Made by a program: the position numbers and the translations under genes
From: Desulfobulbus alkaliphilus
GTDB lineage: Bacteria; Desulfobacterota; Desulfobulbia; Desulfobulbales; Desulfobulbaceae
DNA length: 64,000 nt
Direction: 5' to 3'
NCBI RefSeq assembly: GCF_016918545.1
Contig: NZ_JAFFQC010000004.1
Location: 62,001-126,000 of the forward strand
In this document: positions 27,546 to 37,950 of the stretch, piece by piece
Layout: each line of letters starts with the position of its first letter
Position numbering within the stretch: the stretch's first letter is position 1
The notes under the pieces: model-generated
The model's database searches: none
Told to the model about the DNA's origin: nothing
Seen by the model: the letters and a program-made list of their open reading frames with translations, nothing else

Positions 27546-28018
27546 TTGTGCTCCTTATGCAGGGTTGTCGCACGGCCTTGCCTGACAATACCGCGCTGCT
27601 TGATCTCTTTCCTTCCGCGCTAACGCATCGCCAGGTTCGGCACCGAAAAAACAAGAAAAAATAATGAATCCACCGGAAATGATCTGATGACCCCATGGGG
27701 AGCCTCTTTGACAGTTACCCGTAACTGTTGTGTCAGTCCGTCACGAAATCCCTGGACGGTATGATTGATACATTTTGCAATCTTCTGCCATGAAAACTAT
27801 GGTGAACTTTTACCCATCGCCGAGTGCGGCTATTTTACCGCCAGATCGAGAGACAGGCTTGCAAGTGTAGCACTGATCCGCCGGGATCCCCCCAGAAGGA
27901 CCGGCGGCAAGGGAACAGGCGAAATATTTGTGCACTTTTCCGACCGGACTCTGCTGGCCGAGGGTCTCGTTTCTTGTCTTCCCTGACCCGTCACGCCTGC
28001 AATACAAAAGAGGAAAAA
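27546..28018. other. Divergent intergenic region at the edge of the accessory island
   Basis: No gene found. It separates the minus-strand metallophosphoesterase from the plus-strand gene at 28019 and should hold promoters for both. CACAAAAGAGG-like purine stretches precede the 28019 start. Confidence 0.4.
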
Positions 28019-28966
28019 ATGGTTAAGAAAACAAAGAAGAAATCATCGGCACGTCATGCGATAGTACACCAAGTCATGAAGCATATCCAACGAAGTCAGC
28101 ACGGAAAATCCATTGACCTTGCAGAGATCAGACAAGCTCACGAAATGGCCGAAAACCTGGAAGCGACGGTTGTCTCGGACGACGAATTATCCGGGTTTGA
28201 TCCACTACATGCGCTGTATGCCTATGCTCAGAACATAATCCAAACCTGGGCGCTTTACCTCCTCCGTTTGCCCGAGTGTCGAAAAATAGCATCAAACCTG
28301 GCTGAGGCCGATAGAGAATACATGCCGGCATACCCGCCCATGAGTCCGATCACCTCCTCCTATTTTTGTTATTGGGCATTCTTTGACCTGAAGGCCGGTC
28401 CTGGCAAGGAATCGATTGGTGACATAGTGATCAAGGTGAGTCAAAAGCTGTCATCACTCCAAAATTTGCTCACCCTCTACCAGAACATGCAGGATTCCCG
28501 CATGGGATTGTATTTCCATGAAGGAAGCAAAGGCAAGCGCATCAGGTTGAAGGAGTTGATCACCGAGAAAGAACTCACCTGTATCTCGCCAAGCGGTTAT
28601 CTTGGCATGCCTGGAGAATTGTGGTTCGCAAGAATTTTGCCCGATCCGTTTCCCGCATACCCGTTTGGGTATGCCGTCGTCATTGCCACACCCTATGTCG
28701 TTGGTAAAAATGAAGGCGGATTTTTCAAGAACACCGGGTGCCTGCAAGAGTGGCTGGCCTTTTTTGAACGAACGTTGCCAAAAACAGGAGAATCGGACAG
28801 GAGAAGAGCCTATGAAATGTTGATGAAGGATGGTCTTGGTCAACATTACTGGAATGAATTCATTTTTACGAGCTACGCCAACTATACGGACAATGTTGTG
28901 TTCCTGGCAGGTATCCCCGACCTTCCGGAAAGCATGCCGCATTCAGAGCAAAATGCTCTCTATTAG
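28019..28966 (+). CDS. Hypothetical protein, possible island cargo
   Basis: 315 aa from ATG 28019, with AGAGGA a few bases upstream; the frame extends further upstream, but that part lacks a good start. A Lys-rich N-terminus (MVKKTKKKSSARH) leads to a mixed alpha/beta protein with aromatic-rich segments (YCYWAFF-like, FAYPFGYAV-like). No signal peptide, no known catalytic motif. I do not recognise the family. It ends a few bases before the truncated integrase begins. Confidence 0.65.
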   Translation: MVKKTKKKSSARHAIVHQVMKHIQRSQHGKSIDLAEIRQAHEMAENLEATVVSDDELSGFDPLHALYAYAQNIIQTWALYLLRLPECRKIASNLAEADREYMPAYPPMSPITSSYFCYWAFFDLKAGPGKESIGDIVIKVSQKLSSLQNLLTLYQNMQDSRMGLYFHEGSKGKRIRLKELITEKELTCISPSGYLGMPGELWFARILPDPFPAYPFGYAVVIATPYVVGKNEGGFFKNTGCLQEWLAFFERTLPKTGESDRRRAYEMLMKDGLGQHYWNEFIFTSYANYTDNVVFLAGIPDLPESMPHSEQNALY

Positions 28967-28980
28967 TTAATGGGCGGAAG

Positions 28981-29976
28981 GTGACCAAGACCACTACTAA
29001 CCTCGAATTGGCCAGGGAGATCGAGGCAAAACTGAAGGTCGATATTACCAGAGGCGAGCATCAACTCAATAAGAAAAATGAGGCTCCCACCTTGGGCGAG
29101 GTCTGGACGAAGTACTGGCCGTGGGCCGAGACGAACAAAAAGTCGGCCCGCTGCGACCTCTGGAGCTACCGAAAGCACTTGGCGCCCCGCTTCGAGACCA
29201 AGCGGCTCGACCAGATAACCACTTTCACCGTCGACAGTATGATCATGGCCATGAAGAAAGACGGCTACGCCCCGGCGACGATCCGCCACCAGACCATCCT
29301 CCTCAGCAGGTTGTACACCTTGGCTGATCGATGGGGTCTTTACGGTGGGCAGAACCCGTGCAAGAGGGCGAAGCGAGTCCAGGTGAATAATCAGGTCACG
29401 GAGCGCCTGGACGAAGAGCAGTTGGCGCGGCTGATGGATGTCCTCGAATCGTGGCCATGTCGGGCGTCTGCTTGCTTGGTGAAGTTCCTCCTCTTCACGG
29501 GAATTCGGAAGGGCGAGGAGTTCAAGCTGATCTGGAAGGACATCGACATGCAGCAGAAGCTGATGAAGCTGCGTGATCCGAAGGGCGGGAGAGACGTCAG
29601 CCTACCCTTGTCTGATAAGGCACTGGCCGTTCTCAAGGAGGTACCGAGGGTCGAGGATAGCCTGTATGTCTTTCCAGGCAAGGACGGACAGCAGAGGGAA
29701 TGGTTCTATCACCCCTGGGCCAGGATTCGCAAGATGGCAGGTCTACCCAACGACTTCAGATTGCATGGCCTGCGTCACGCCTTCGCATCCGCCATGGTCT
29801 GCAACGGGGTTGATCTGTTCATTGTCAGCCGTCTGTTGACCCACAAGGACATCTCCACCACGCAGCGATATGCCCATCTGAGCGATCAGTCGCTGCGGGA
29901 TGCCCTGAAGGTAAGCGACCGGTGCCAGACGCCGCAGGATAGCAACGTCGTGCCGCTGCGGAAGGTGGCCCAATGA
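28981..29976 (+). pseudogene. Tyrosine recombinase (phage-type integrase), 5'-truncated
   Basis: 331 codons from GTG 28981. The core-binding domain starts at LELAREIEAKLKVDITRG, and the catalytic domain has FTGIRKGEEFKLIW (first Arg), HGLRHAFAS (HxxR) and LLTHKDISTTQRYAHL (His and nucleophile Tyr), all present. Family-like residues continue upstream of the GTG in frame (NGRK at 28969-28980) and then stop, so the N-terminal arm-type DNA-binding domain is missing. The catalytic part may still fold, but attachment-site binding is probably lost. It overlaps the next gene by 4 nt (ATGA). Confidence 0.8.
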
Positions 29977-30302
29977 CGGCAGCCAGGGTTGATACCCTCA
30001 GAACGCAAAAACTGGGCACCTTGCTGGTCCGGACGTTCGATCCTGACTTAACGACCGGCGAGCTTGTGGTTCTTGTCGAGGACATCGCGAGGAAGCTCAC
30101 GATCAAGCTGCCAACGGTTGACAAGACCATGGTCACGCTTCGACGTTTGCCCAAGGACACCACCATGGCCGCCGACCTGCTCCCGTTACCGAAAGGGATC
30201 GACCTGACGGACGAGGAGGCCGGTTTCTTTGCCGACATCGTTGCAGACCTGATCCTGATGGCGATCCCGGCGGCGAAGAACCTTTTCCCACCTTCACGGT
30301 AA
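29973..30302 (+). CDS. Small hypothetical protein behind the integrase, probably cut at its 3' end
   Basis: 109 aa, ATGA-coupled to the integrase. The chain (e.g. [40 protein letters not shown]) looks helical and has no known motif. Its last few codons and stop (about 30288-30302) are antisense to methyltransferase sequence that clearly belongs to the neighbouring gene fragment. The original C-terminus was therefore probably lost at a deletion junction. Confidence 0.5.
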   Translation: MTAARVDTLRTQKLGTLLVRTFDPDLTTGELVVLVEDIARKLTIKLPTVDKTMVTLRRLPKDTTMAADLLPLPKGIDLTDEEAGFFADIVADLILMAIPAAKNLFPPSR

Positions 30303-31211
30303 ACCGATACCCACCATCCTCAATCACAGGCTCGACATAAGCCTCTTTGCCCGCCTTGGTCGAAAGCATGAAAGCCGAAACCAGCGGCACATCCACATCA
30401 GCAAAGGCCGGGTTGGGGCTCTTGACCGTCCGCGCCCACAGCCAGGCGATGACCGTCAACTTGCGGCCGACATAGGGCTTTAGGTCCGGCCGCTCACGTG
30501 CCATTTCGGCGGTGATTTCAACCTTGGGGTAGAGGTGGCCTATGCGTCGTTGAGCCTCATCCCGCATCCACTGGCCGTAATAGCGTACATCCTCGGCCAG
30601 CCCTTGGGCACCGCACCATTTGCGCAACGACCTTTCAGCCGCGGACTTGCCCTGCCAGCCGGGGTTGACCGGTTCCCTGCCAGCAAACTTCGGCGGAATC
30701 TCGATCATCGCCTTGTTGATCAGCACCGCCACCGGGTTAAGACCCGAGGCGTAGCTTTCCAGGCCCAGGCGCTGGGCCTCCAGGGGCAAGGCCCCCCACC
30801 GGCAAAGGGATCATGGAAAGCGGGCAGCTTGTGACGATCAAAGAGTTCCTGCGCCCGGGGGTGATCAGCATTTTCAGCGCAGGTCCGTCGCCAGCTTCGC
30901 CAGATCTCGTCCCTGGCCAGCTGCAGGACCTTCTCGTTGGTGGTGTTCTCCCACTTCACCAGCTCCTCAATGATCTTGAACAATCTTTGCCGTTCCTTGT
31001 CCTGGGCCTTCTTCGTTGGAAACAGATCCGGATAGCCGGAGGGGTCATCCACCATCTGGGCGAAGATCACCGCCCGTGCCGCCGCCAGAGGCCGTCGCGC
31101 CCACCACAGGTGCAGGGTGCTGGGGTGGCCATGACGGATCGATTTCTCCCGGGCAGAGGCTGTATTGATGGCATCCAGCGGCAGGGCCACTTCAATGAGC
31201 TTCTTTTTCAT
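30288..31211 (-). pseudogene. DUF1156 adenine DNA methyltransferase, frameshifted and truncated
   Basis: It starts at ATG 31211 ([20 protein letters not shown]), with [20 protein letters not shown], the DUF1156 signature, then the SAM-binding motif FHDPFAGGG. At about 30790-30796 the frame breaks in a run of six C (plus strand); one more base would restore [20 protein letters not shown]. The second part runs to YRFTVKVGK and ends abruptly near 30288. The catalytic (D/N)PPY motif and C-terminal half are absent. Relatives belong to multi-gene anti-phage clusters with SNF2-type helicases. The gene begins 5 bp after the Abi_2 gene. Confidence 0.82.
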
Positions 31212-31216
31212 GTGCT

Positions 31217-32125
31217 CTATCCTTGTTCTTCCTCGATCCACAGGGGGAGTGTTTGCCAGTCGTTTGCCAATCCCATGGCAACCGGGTTGATTCCAACCAG
31301 GTGTTCAATAAGTCGGCGCATTCGCCATGGCCAGGACGTTCCGGGGCTGATCAGTTTGAGCAGGTACCCCAGAACGATGATGGTATTGCCGACATACCGG
31401 TCAGCGCCGGGGTGGAGCATTGCCGCCAGCTGGATTGGGGCTTTGGGCAGCGCCATGGTAATGGTGAAACGCCTATTCCACAACCGGCCATGGTGGGCGG
31501 TGATATTGCGGACATGGGTCAGGTGGTGGAGGAAGGATCGCAGGAATTTCTCATCCAGTCCATAGGATTTGGCAATGAATTGCCGGTCACCCCTTTTCCT
31601 GAGCTTCTGGTACCACTGGGAGAGCTGGCCGAACGACATCACCTCGCAGCTTGCCCAGATCGGCGGCAGGTAGGGCTGACTATAGGTTTGGCGGTAGTGG
31701 TCGATAAAAGGTTCCCGGCTCCGGTCAATCTCCTCTCCCAGGCTGGTCAGCAGTCGGTTATGGGTTATTGTATCCGCGAAATAGCGGGTCTCCAGGAAGA
31801 AATGGCTGCCGTACCGGTACCCCAGCTGGTTGGCATACTGCGCCCGCAGGGAAACCTCAAACCGTTCAATGGCCTCCATGACAAGCAGGCGGAACTGGCG
31901 GTCGAAAATATAGAGATCAAGGACCTGATCAAAGGTTGTTCCGTTCTGGAAGGTATGGTCCGCGCTGCCAGACTGCTCAAGGGGGATCCAGTAGCCACGC
32001 AGGCGATAATAGCTGATATGGGAGAGGTAGCGGCTCGCACGGCTTCGGTTGGGGATGATCATGCCGCGGCTGATGAGCAGATTGATCTGCTCATCGATAG
32101 AAAAAGGGGGCTTGATGTAGTCCAC
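31217..32125 (-). CDS. Abi_2 family abortive-infection protein (AbiD/AbiF, HEPN RNase)
   Basis: 302 aa, full length, starting at GTG 32125. The N-terminal [21 protein letters not shown] and [17 protein letters not shown], then [32 protein letters not shown], are hallmarks of Abi_2. The HEPN catalytic motif Rx4H is intact: R206-N-I-T-A-H211 in [14 protein letters not shown]. Such proteins cut RNA and arrest growth on phage infection. The GTG and its purine-rich ribosome site lie inside a 10-bp hairpin followed by T5, i.e. an intrinsic terminator (32101-32135), and a structured RNA is predicted upstream. It sits between helicase and methyltransferase remnants but is itself undamaged. Confidence 0.88.
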   Translation of the reverse strand: MDYIKPPFSIDEQINLLISRGMIIPNRSRASRYLSHISYYRLRGYWIPLEQSGSADHTFQNGTTFDQVLDLYIFDRQFRLLVMEAIERFEVSLRAQYANQLGYRYGSHFFLETRYFADTITHNRLLTSLGEEIDRSREPFIDHYRQTYSQPYLPPIWASCEVMSFGQLSQWYQKLRKRGDRQFIAKSYGLDEKFLRSFLHHLTHVRNITAHHGRLWNRRFTITMALPKAPIQLAAMLHPGADRYVGNTIIVLGYLLKLISPGTSWPWRMRRLIEHLVGINPVAMGLANDWQTLPLWIEEEQG

Positions 32126-32135
32126 TCAAGCCCCC
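32101..32135 (-). terminator. Intrinsic terminator/attenuator hairpin containing the Abi_2 start codon
   Basis: Stem GGGGGCTTGA (32135-32126) pairs perfectly with TCAAGCCCCC (32115-32106); the 10-nt loop starts with the GTG codon; TTTTT follows at 32105-32101. Folding would both end transcription and hide the ribosome-binding purines. Confidence 0.65.
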
Positions 32136-32209
32136 AAATAAGTAACCCGCCGGGGTGCGCGTTTCAGGTCGAAACCTGCAGAGGCGTGGCGGGTGTTGTT
32201 CGGAAATGA
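32101..32209 (-). ncRNA. Candidate structured regulatory RNA upstream of and overlapping the Abi_2 start
   Basis: Predicted ~109-nt transcript. After the promoter come an outer stem CCCGCC (32193-32188) with GGCGGG (32151-32146), enclosing a tight hairpin CAGGT-TTCG-ACCTG (32178-32165), then an intrinsic terminator. An alternative pairing GTTTC/GAAAC overlaps the inner hairpin. Some AbiF-type toxins are reported to be controlled by an adjacent structured antitoxin RNA, and the position here fits that. The structure is by eye, with no covariation evidence. Confidence 0.5.
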
Positions 32210-32216
32210 TGGAGTA

Positions 32217-32245
32217 TATATAGCACTGATGAACCGCGTTGTCAT
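32217..32245 (-). promoter_or_regulatory. Predicted sigma-70 promoter for the Abi-associated RNA
   Basis: -35 ATGACA (5 of 6 to consensus) at 32245-32240, a 17-nt spacer, and -10 TATATA at 32222-32217 with an extended TGC just before it. Transcription would begin near 32210. Confidence 0.5.
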
Positions 32246-32294
32246 CTGTTTTCCCATGCTCTTCCTTGGGCTTTTCCCGGCAGAACTTTGCTTG

Positions 32295-34593
<2,299 letters not shown>

Positions 34594-34763
34594 ATTTCTT
34601 ACAGGATCATGGAGGAGGGCTGAGTTGTCAACCAGAAAGCAAATATGGTGTTCATTTTATCAGTCAGTATAGGTAAATATAGCTATAGCCTCCACATAGG
34701 TAGGGGCAACCGTGACGAGCTGTTCCAGTTGTTTGGCGAGCTCAGGTTTTGGGGTGTGAAATA

Positions 34764-35021
34764 TTACATCGCTTCCAGATACTCTCTTGCTTCTTCGATC
34801 GAAAGCAATGGATTTGACTGGACGAGAACGAGGATTTCCTCGTAGTAGCGATCGGAGGGATCTAAGGGTTTCGCCTCTGGATCGAGGAGGAATGGCGGTA
34901 TCGACTCCCTCTGTTCGGCCGGCAGGTCCTCCAGCTTCGCCCCGTCGAACGCGAGGTCCAGGTAACTCTGTAAGGAAACTGGAGTCCGGTATTGAATCAG
35001 ACTTTGAATAATTGGATCCAT
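34764..35021 (-). CDS. Small hypothetical protein
   Basis: 85 aa from ATG 35021, mostly helical and acidic: PVSLQSYLDLAFDGAKLEDL, DPSDRYYEEILVLVQSNPLL, SIEEAREYLEAM at the end. There is no clear Shine-Dalgarno before the ATG, and coding-like sequence in the same frame (ISLEKARQQVTELAGDSNPQVG) continues upstream, so the true start may be earlier and non-canonical. It is last in a chain of short genes behind metK. Function unknown. Confidence 0.55.
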   Translation of the reverse strand: MDPIIQSLIQYRTPVSLQSYLDLAFDGAKLEDLPAEQRESIPPFLLDPEAKPLDPSDRYYEEILVLVQSNPLLSIEEAREYLEAM

Positions 35022-35098
35022 GCCAACTTGGGGGTTGGAGTCTCCGGCCAGTTCAGTGACTTGCTGTCTTGCTTTTTCAAGGGATATTCTGTTTTCTT

Positions 35099-35230
35099 TT
35101 ATTGGTCCCAGATCGCATCGATTGCAGCGACCAGAGGATTGCCAAGGGGTATGAGGACACCTCCATAACCCTCAGCATATTTTTTAACGCAGGACCCCTG
35201 GCAGCCTACTGCGGATACGTCTGGATTCAA
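35099..35230 (-). CDS. 43-aa hypothetical protein, TTG start
   Basis: TTG at 35230 overlaps the stop of the preceding gene (TTGA), with AAGGG a few bases upstream. The chain has two cysteines (VGCQGSCVKKYAEG) and a hydrophobic tail (GGVLIPLGNPLVAAIDAIWD). The reading looks protein-like and ends in TAA, but the gene is short and could be a remnant. Confidence 0.4.
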   Translation of the reverse strand: MNPDVSAVGCQGSCVKKYAEGYGGVLIPLGNPLVAAIDAIWDQ

Positions 35231-35922
35231 TCCGGCCCTTCGGCGATGAACCGGAGAGCATACTCATTTTCTTCGGCAATCCGATTGGCCTCATCGATCG
35301 GGATACACAACTCGGCGGCAAAATAGCTGCTGCCCGGACAACTACCCTCAATGATCACAACCCCAAGGTCCTTCATCATCGTCCTGTTCTCCGAGAGGAA
35401 ATGTTCATAAGCAGCCCCTTGCGCAGTTCCTGTCTTATAGAAGAATTCCCATTCATTATCCCAGTCAGGCTCCTCGTTCAGCCAGGCCTCGATCTGGGCA
35501 TTGATCGCCTCACGGTCCTTGCCATCGGCTTGTTCAAACCAATCATACCATCCTTCCTCCACCTGTTCTTCCAACGCCTCCCTGTTCATACCGCTTGCCG
35601 GAGGCTTGCGCTGTACTGCCAGAAGAAGCTTTTGGTGATATACGTTTTTGATCCTCTCTTCGAGCGTATAGCTTCTTTCAAACGCGCCCCAATCGATATC
35701 CTCGACACGGGAATACCAGTACAGTTCTCGGCGTAATCGCGGTGCAGTGAAGTTCGCATAGGACAGGGTTCCATGTGCATCAACCTCGAACAGATCGCAT
35801 GCTTTTTTCGCGTGATGCCAAGCCGTATCCACTTCCTCTTGACTGGCGTTGAGTAAATCCAACGGAAGGGTGATTGTCACTCCCAGAGAGGCAAGTGTTC
35901 TCAAAAAGGTTCTTCGATTCAT
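35227..35922 (-). CDS. Tat-exported hypothetical protein
   Basis: 231 aa from ATG 35922, preceded by AAAGGAGA. The N-terminus MNRRTFLRTLASLGVTITLPLDLLNAS is a twin-arginine signal (RRTFL), so the protein is likely folded before export. The mature part is acidic and rich in Trp, Tyr and Glu (ELYWYSRVEDIDWGAFER, EEGWYDWFEQADGKD, PDWDNEWEFFYKTG). Near the end are GSCPGSSYFAAELCIP and PIDEANRIAEEN. No known domain recognised. The spacing to neighbours (11 bp upstream, 4-nt overlap downstream) suggests one operon. Confidence 0.7.
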   Translation of the reverse strand: MNRRTFLRTLASLGVTITLPLDLLNASQEEVDTAWHHAKKACDLFEVDAHGTLSYANFTAPRLRRELYWYSRVEDIDWGAFERSYTLEERIKNVYHQKLLLAVQRKPPASGMNREALEEQVEEGWYDWFEQADGKDREAINAQIEAWLNEEPDWDNEWEFFYKTGTAQGAAYEHFLSENRTMMKDLGVVIIEGSCPGSSYFAAELCIPIDEANRIAEENEYALRFIAEGPD

Positions 35923-35933
35923 GATATTCTCCT

Positions 35934-36137
35934 TTATACCGGATTTGCGGATATGGCTGGGCCGCACGCTGGGGTCAAATCCAGACTTCGGCCCTGATCT
36001 CTCTGGTCATCAATGTCCTGCTGCCCCAGGTCCAGCAAGGGGATGCCACGGTTCTCCCGTGCCCCTGGGTACGGACACCCAATAATCGCCACGATCGCCC
36101 GAGAGCTTGTGGTCTGAACATTCATCTGATCAGGCAT
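35934..36137 (-). CDS. Possible 67-aa protein coupled to metK
   Basis: ATG 36137 lies inside the last codons of metK (overlap ATGCCTGA) and has AAGGAGG 6 nt upstream, a strong ribosome site that also codes metK's Lys-Glu-Gly. The reading contains [19 protein letters not shown] and [12 protein letters not shown]. No family recognised; it may be a chance frame, but the ribosome site and tight fit argue for translation. Confidence 0.4.
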   Translation of the reverse strand: MPDQMNVQTTSSRAIVAIIGCPYPGARENRGIPLLDLGQQDIDDQRDQGRSLDLTPACGPAISANPV

Positions 36138-37353
36138 GGCAGCCCTCCTTTTCAGTGGAGATAACTCGCTGGATCTGCTCCACCCGATCGGTCCGCTCCC
36201 ATGGCAGGCCGTCCCTGCCGAAATGACCATAAGCGGCGGTCTGGGCATAGATGGGTCGGCAGAGGTCCAATATTGTGATGATTCCCGCCGGGGTCAGGTC
36301 GAATACCGCCCGGATTGCCTGCTCGATGGTGGTATCGTTGACCTTTCCTGTCCCGTGGGTATCAACGAACAGGCTCATCGGTTCCACCATCCCGATGGTA
36401 TAGGCGATCTGGATCGTGCAGCGGTCAGCCAGACCGGCGGCGATAATATTCTTGGCCACATATCGGGCCATATAGGCGGCGGACCGGTCCACCTTGGATG
36501 GATCCTTGCCGGAGAAGGCACCGCCGCCATGGGGGCAGGCACCACCGTAGGTATCGACGATGATCTTACGCCCGGTCAGGCCAGTATCACCCTTGGGTCC
36601 GCCGATGGTGAATCGTCCGGTGGGATTGATCAGGGTCCGCATCCCCTGCTGGAGGTCCTTGGGGATGATCGGCAGAATAATCTGTTCCAGCACCTCGGTT
36701 CGCAGGATATCGAGGTTGATCTCTTCCGTATGCTGGGTGGAGAACACCACGGTCTCGACCGAAAGGGGGTGGGGGCCCCGGTAGCGGACGGTGACCTGGC
36801 TTTTGGCATCCGGCCGCAGCCAGGGGACCTTGCCGCTCTTGAGCAGGTTCGCCTGCCGTTGCACCATGCGGTGGGCAAGTATGATCGGCAGGGGCATCAG
36901 TTCTGGAGTTTCATTGCAGGCATAACCAAACATCATGCCCTGGTCGCCGGCACCGAGCCGGTCGTCCTGGTCCACCCCCCTGGAGATATCAGGCGACTGC
37001 TGGTTGAATCTGACCAGGATCTCACAGCGATCGGGATCGATCCCCGGGAAGGTGCTATCGTAGCCGGTGTCCCGCAGCACCTGGCGGACCAGGTTCGGAG
37101 CCGCTTCCCGGATGAGGTCGCTCAGACCCGGCGGGGTGGTACGGAACTCACCGGCAAGGACGACCAGGTTGTCGGCAAGGAAGGTTTCACAGGCCACCCT
37201 GGCTGTCGGGTCGCGCTCGAGAAACGCATCCAGGACGGTGTCCGAGATCCGGTCGGCGAGTTTATCGGGGTGTCCTGCAGAAACCGATTCCGAGGTGAAC
37301 AGGTAGGGGCGACCGGAGATTTCACGGTCAATTGACAAGGTGGGATCTGACAT
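36130..37353 (-). CDS. metK: S-adenosylmethionine synthetase
   Basis: 407 aa, slightly longer than the usual ~385-395. It forms SAM from methionine and ATP. Motifs: [15 protein letters not shown] (usual IADQISD, so two conservative changes), [35 protein letters not shown], and [22 protein letters not shown]. The start ATG 37353 has GAGGAGAAGTGAGCC upstream. The leader carries two SAM-II-like riboswitches and a terminator, so SAM should repress it. Two or more short genes follow closely. Confidence 0.97.
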   Translation of the reverse strand: MSDPTLSIDREISGRPYLFTSESVSAGHPDKLADRISDTVLDAFLERDPTARVACETFLADNLVVLAGEFRTTPPGLSDLIREAAPNLVRQVLRDTGYDSTFPGIDPDRCEILVRFNQQSPDISRGVDQDDRLGAGDQGMMFGYACNETPELMPLPIILAHRMVQRQANLLKSGKVPWLRPDAKSQVTVRYRGPHPLSVETVVFSTQHTEEINLDILRTEVLEQIILPIIPKDLQQGMRTLINPTGRFTIGGPKGDTGLTGRKIIVDTYGGACPHGGGAFSGKDPSKVDRSAAYMARYVAKNIIAAGLADRCTIQIAYTIGMVEPMSLFVDTHGTGKVNDTTIEQAIRAVFDLTPAGIITILDLCRPIYAQTAAYGHFGRDGLPWERTDRVEQIQRVISTEKEGCHA

Positions 37354-37367
37354 GGCTCACTTCTCCT

Positions 37368-37411
37368 CTGCTCTGTAGTGTTGAGTGTGCGCATGGCGCC
37401 ACACAGAGCAG
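37368..37411 (-). promoter_or_regulatory. Leader hairpin next to the metK ribosome site
   Basis: CTGCTCTGT (37411-37403 on the minus strand) pairs with ACAGAGCAG (37376-37368), perfectly over 9 bp, directly beside the GAGGAG Shine-Dalgarno. Possibly the expression platform, or a stabilising hairpin. Confidence 0.45.
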
Positions 37412-37424
37412 GTCAGTGGGCCAA

Positions 37425-37477
37425 CGCTTTAGCAGAATTTATCAGTCGCCCTGCAAGTTGTTGCTTAAATCGGCGAC
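37425..37477 (-). promoter_or_regulatory. SAM-II-like (SAM-alpha) riboswitch, proximal copy
   Basis: Read on the minus strand, GTCGCC-GATTTAAGCAACAACTTGCA-GGGCGAC-TGATAAATTCTGCTAAAG matches the SAM-II pattern: P1 stem, GAUUUAA loop, UUGCA, and the GCUAAA segment that forms the pseudoknot. It lies about 70 nt before metK. Confidence 0.8.
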
Positions 37478-37493
37478 GCCCGGATTGCCGGAC

Positions 37494-37532
37494 ACAAAAA
37501 AAGCCCGCTTCAGCTTGACGGCCAAAGCGGGC
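37494..37532 (-). terminator. Intrinsic terminator between the two SAM-II-like aptamers
   Basis: GCCCGCTT (37532-37525) pairs with AAGCGGGC (37510-37503), and a T-run follows on the minus strand (A7 at 37495-37501). It stops transcription coming from upstream, so the distal aptamer could control it. Confidence 0.8.
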
Positions 37533-37553
37533 AATTGCTTGTTTCTGATGAGC

Positions 37554-37608
37554 CCTCTTTTAGCAGTATTTATTAAGCGCCCGCAAGCTGAGTATCCAAA
37601 TCGGCGCT
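37554..37608 (-). promoter_or_regulatory. SAM-II-like (SAM-alpha) riboswitch, distal copy
   Basis: Read on the minus strand, AGCGCC-GATTTGGATACTCAG-CTTGC-GGGCGCT-TAATAAATACTGCTAAAAGAG repeats the aptamer pattern with a different P1 stem and loop. Stem changes are compensatory relative to the proximal copy. It sits immediately before the terminator. Confidence 0.72.
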
Positions 37609-37950
37609 GATGTTTTTATACAGAAGCCGGGCAGAGAGTTCAATATCTTTCTTTGCCCCTGTGGGCACCCGCATTCTGCGGATCAGGACTTCGTTCCGCA
37701 GAATGTGGATCGACCATCGATAGAACTGTGGGCAGCACCCCCGGGGGGCCACCCCCCATACACCCCCCGAGGGGCCCCAGGGGGGCCCATCAGAATAACC
37801 TGTAGCCTGTTGGATACCCGCGCTGAACGGCTGGCCCGTGATCACCCTTTTACTGCACCCGCATTCTAAAAAGTGGGCACAGAATGGGGACAAAATGAAG
37901 CAAAACACAAACAGCCACTTATCGACCGTTCGATAAGTGGCTGATATTAT
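37609..37950. other. Region between the metK leader and tRNA-Arg
   Basis: No clear gene. It holds a very G/C-rich block with self-complementary C6/G6 runs at about 37734-37792 and a 13-bp direct repeat, GCACCCGCATTCT, at 37665-37677 and 37855-37867. A palindrome, CCACTTATCGA...TCGATAAGTGG, lies at about 37915-37942. Being next to a tRNA 3' end, it may be remnant island-junction sequence. Confidence 0.45.

Noticed and set aside
32161-32180. GTTTC...GAAAC ends in the Abi-associated RNA that resemble a CRISPR repeat
   Set aside because: Only one copy, no spacers and no cas genes in the window. No CRISPR array seen anywhere.
36136-37335. 399-codon open frame on the plus strand
   Set aside because: Antisense to metK; composition (Gly/His/Asp-rich without motifs) is that of a shadow frame.
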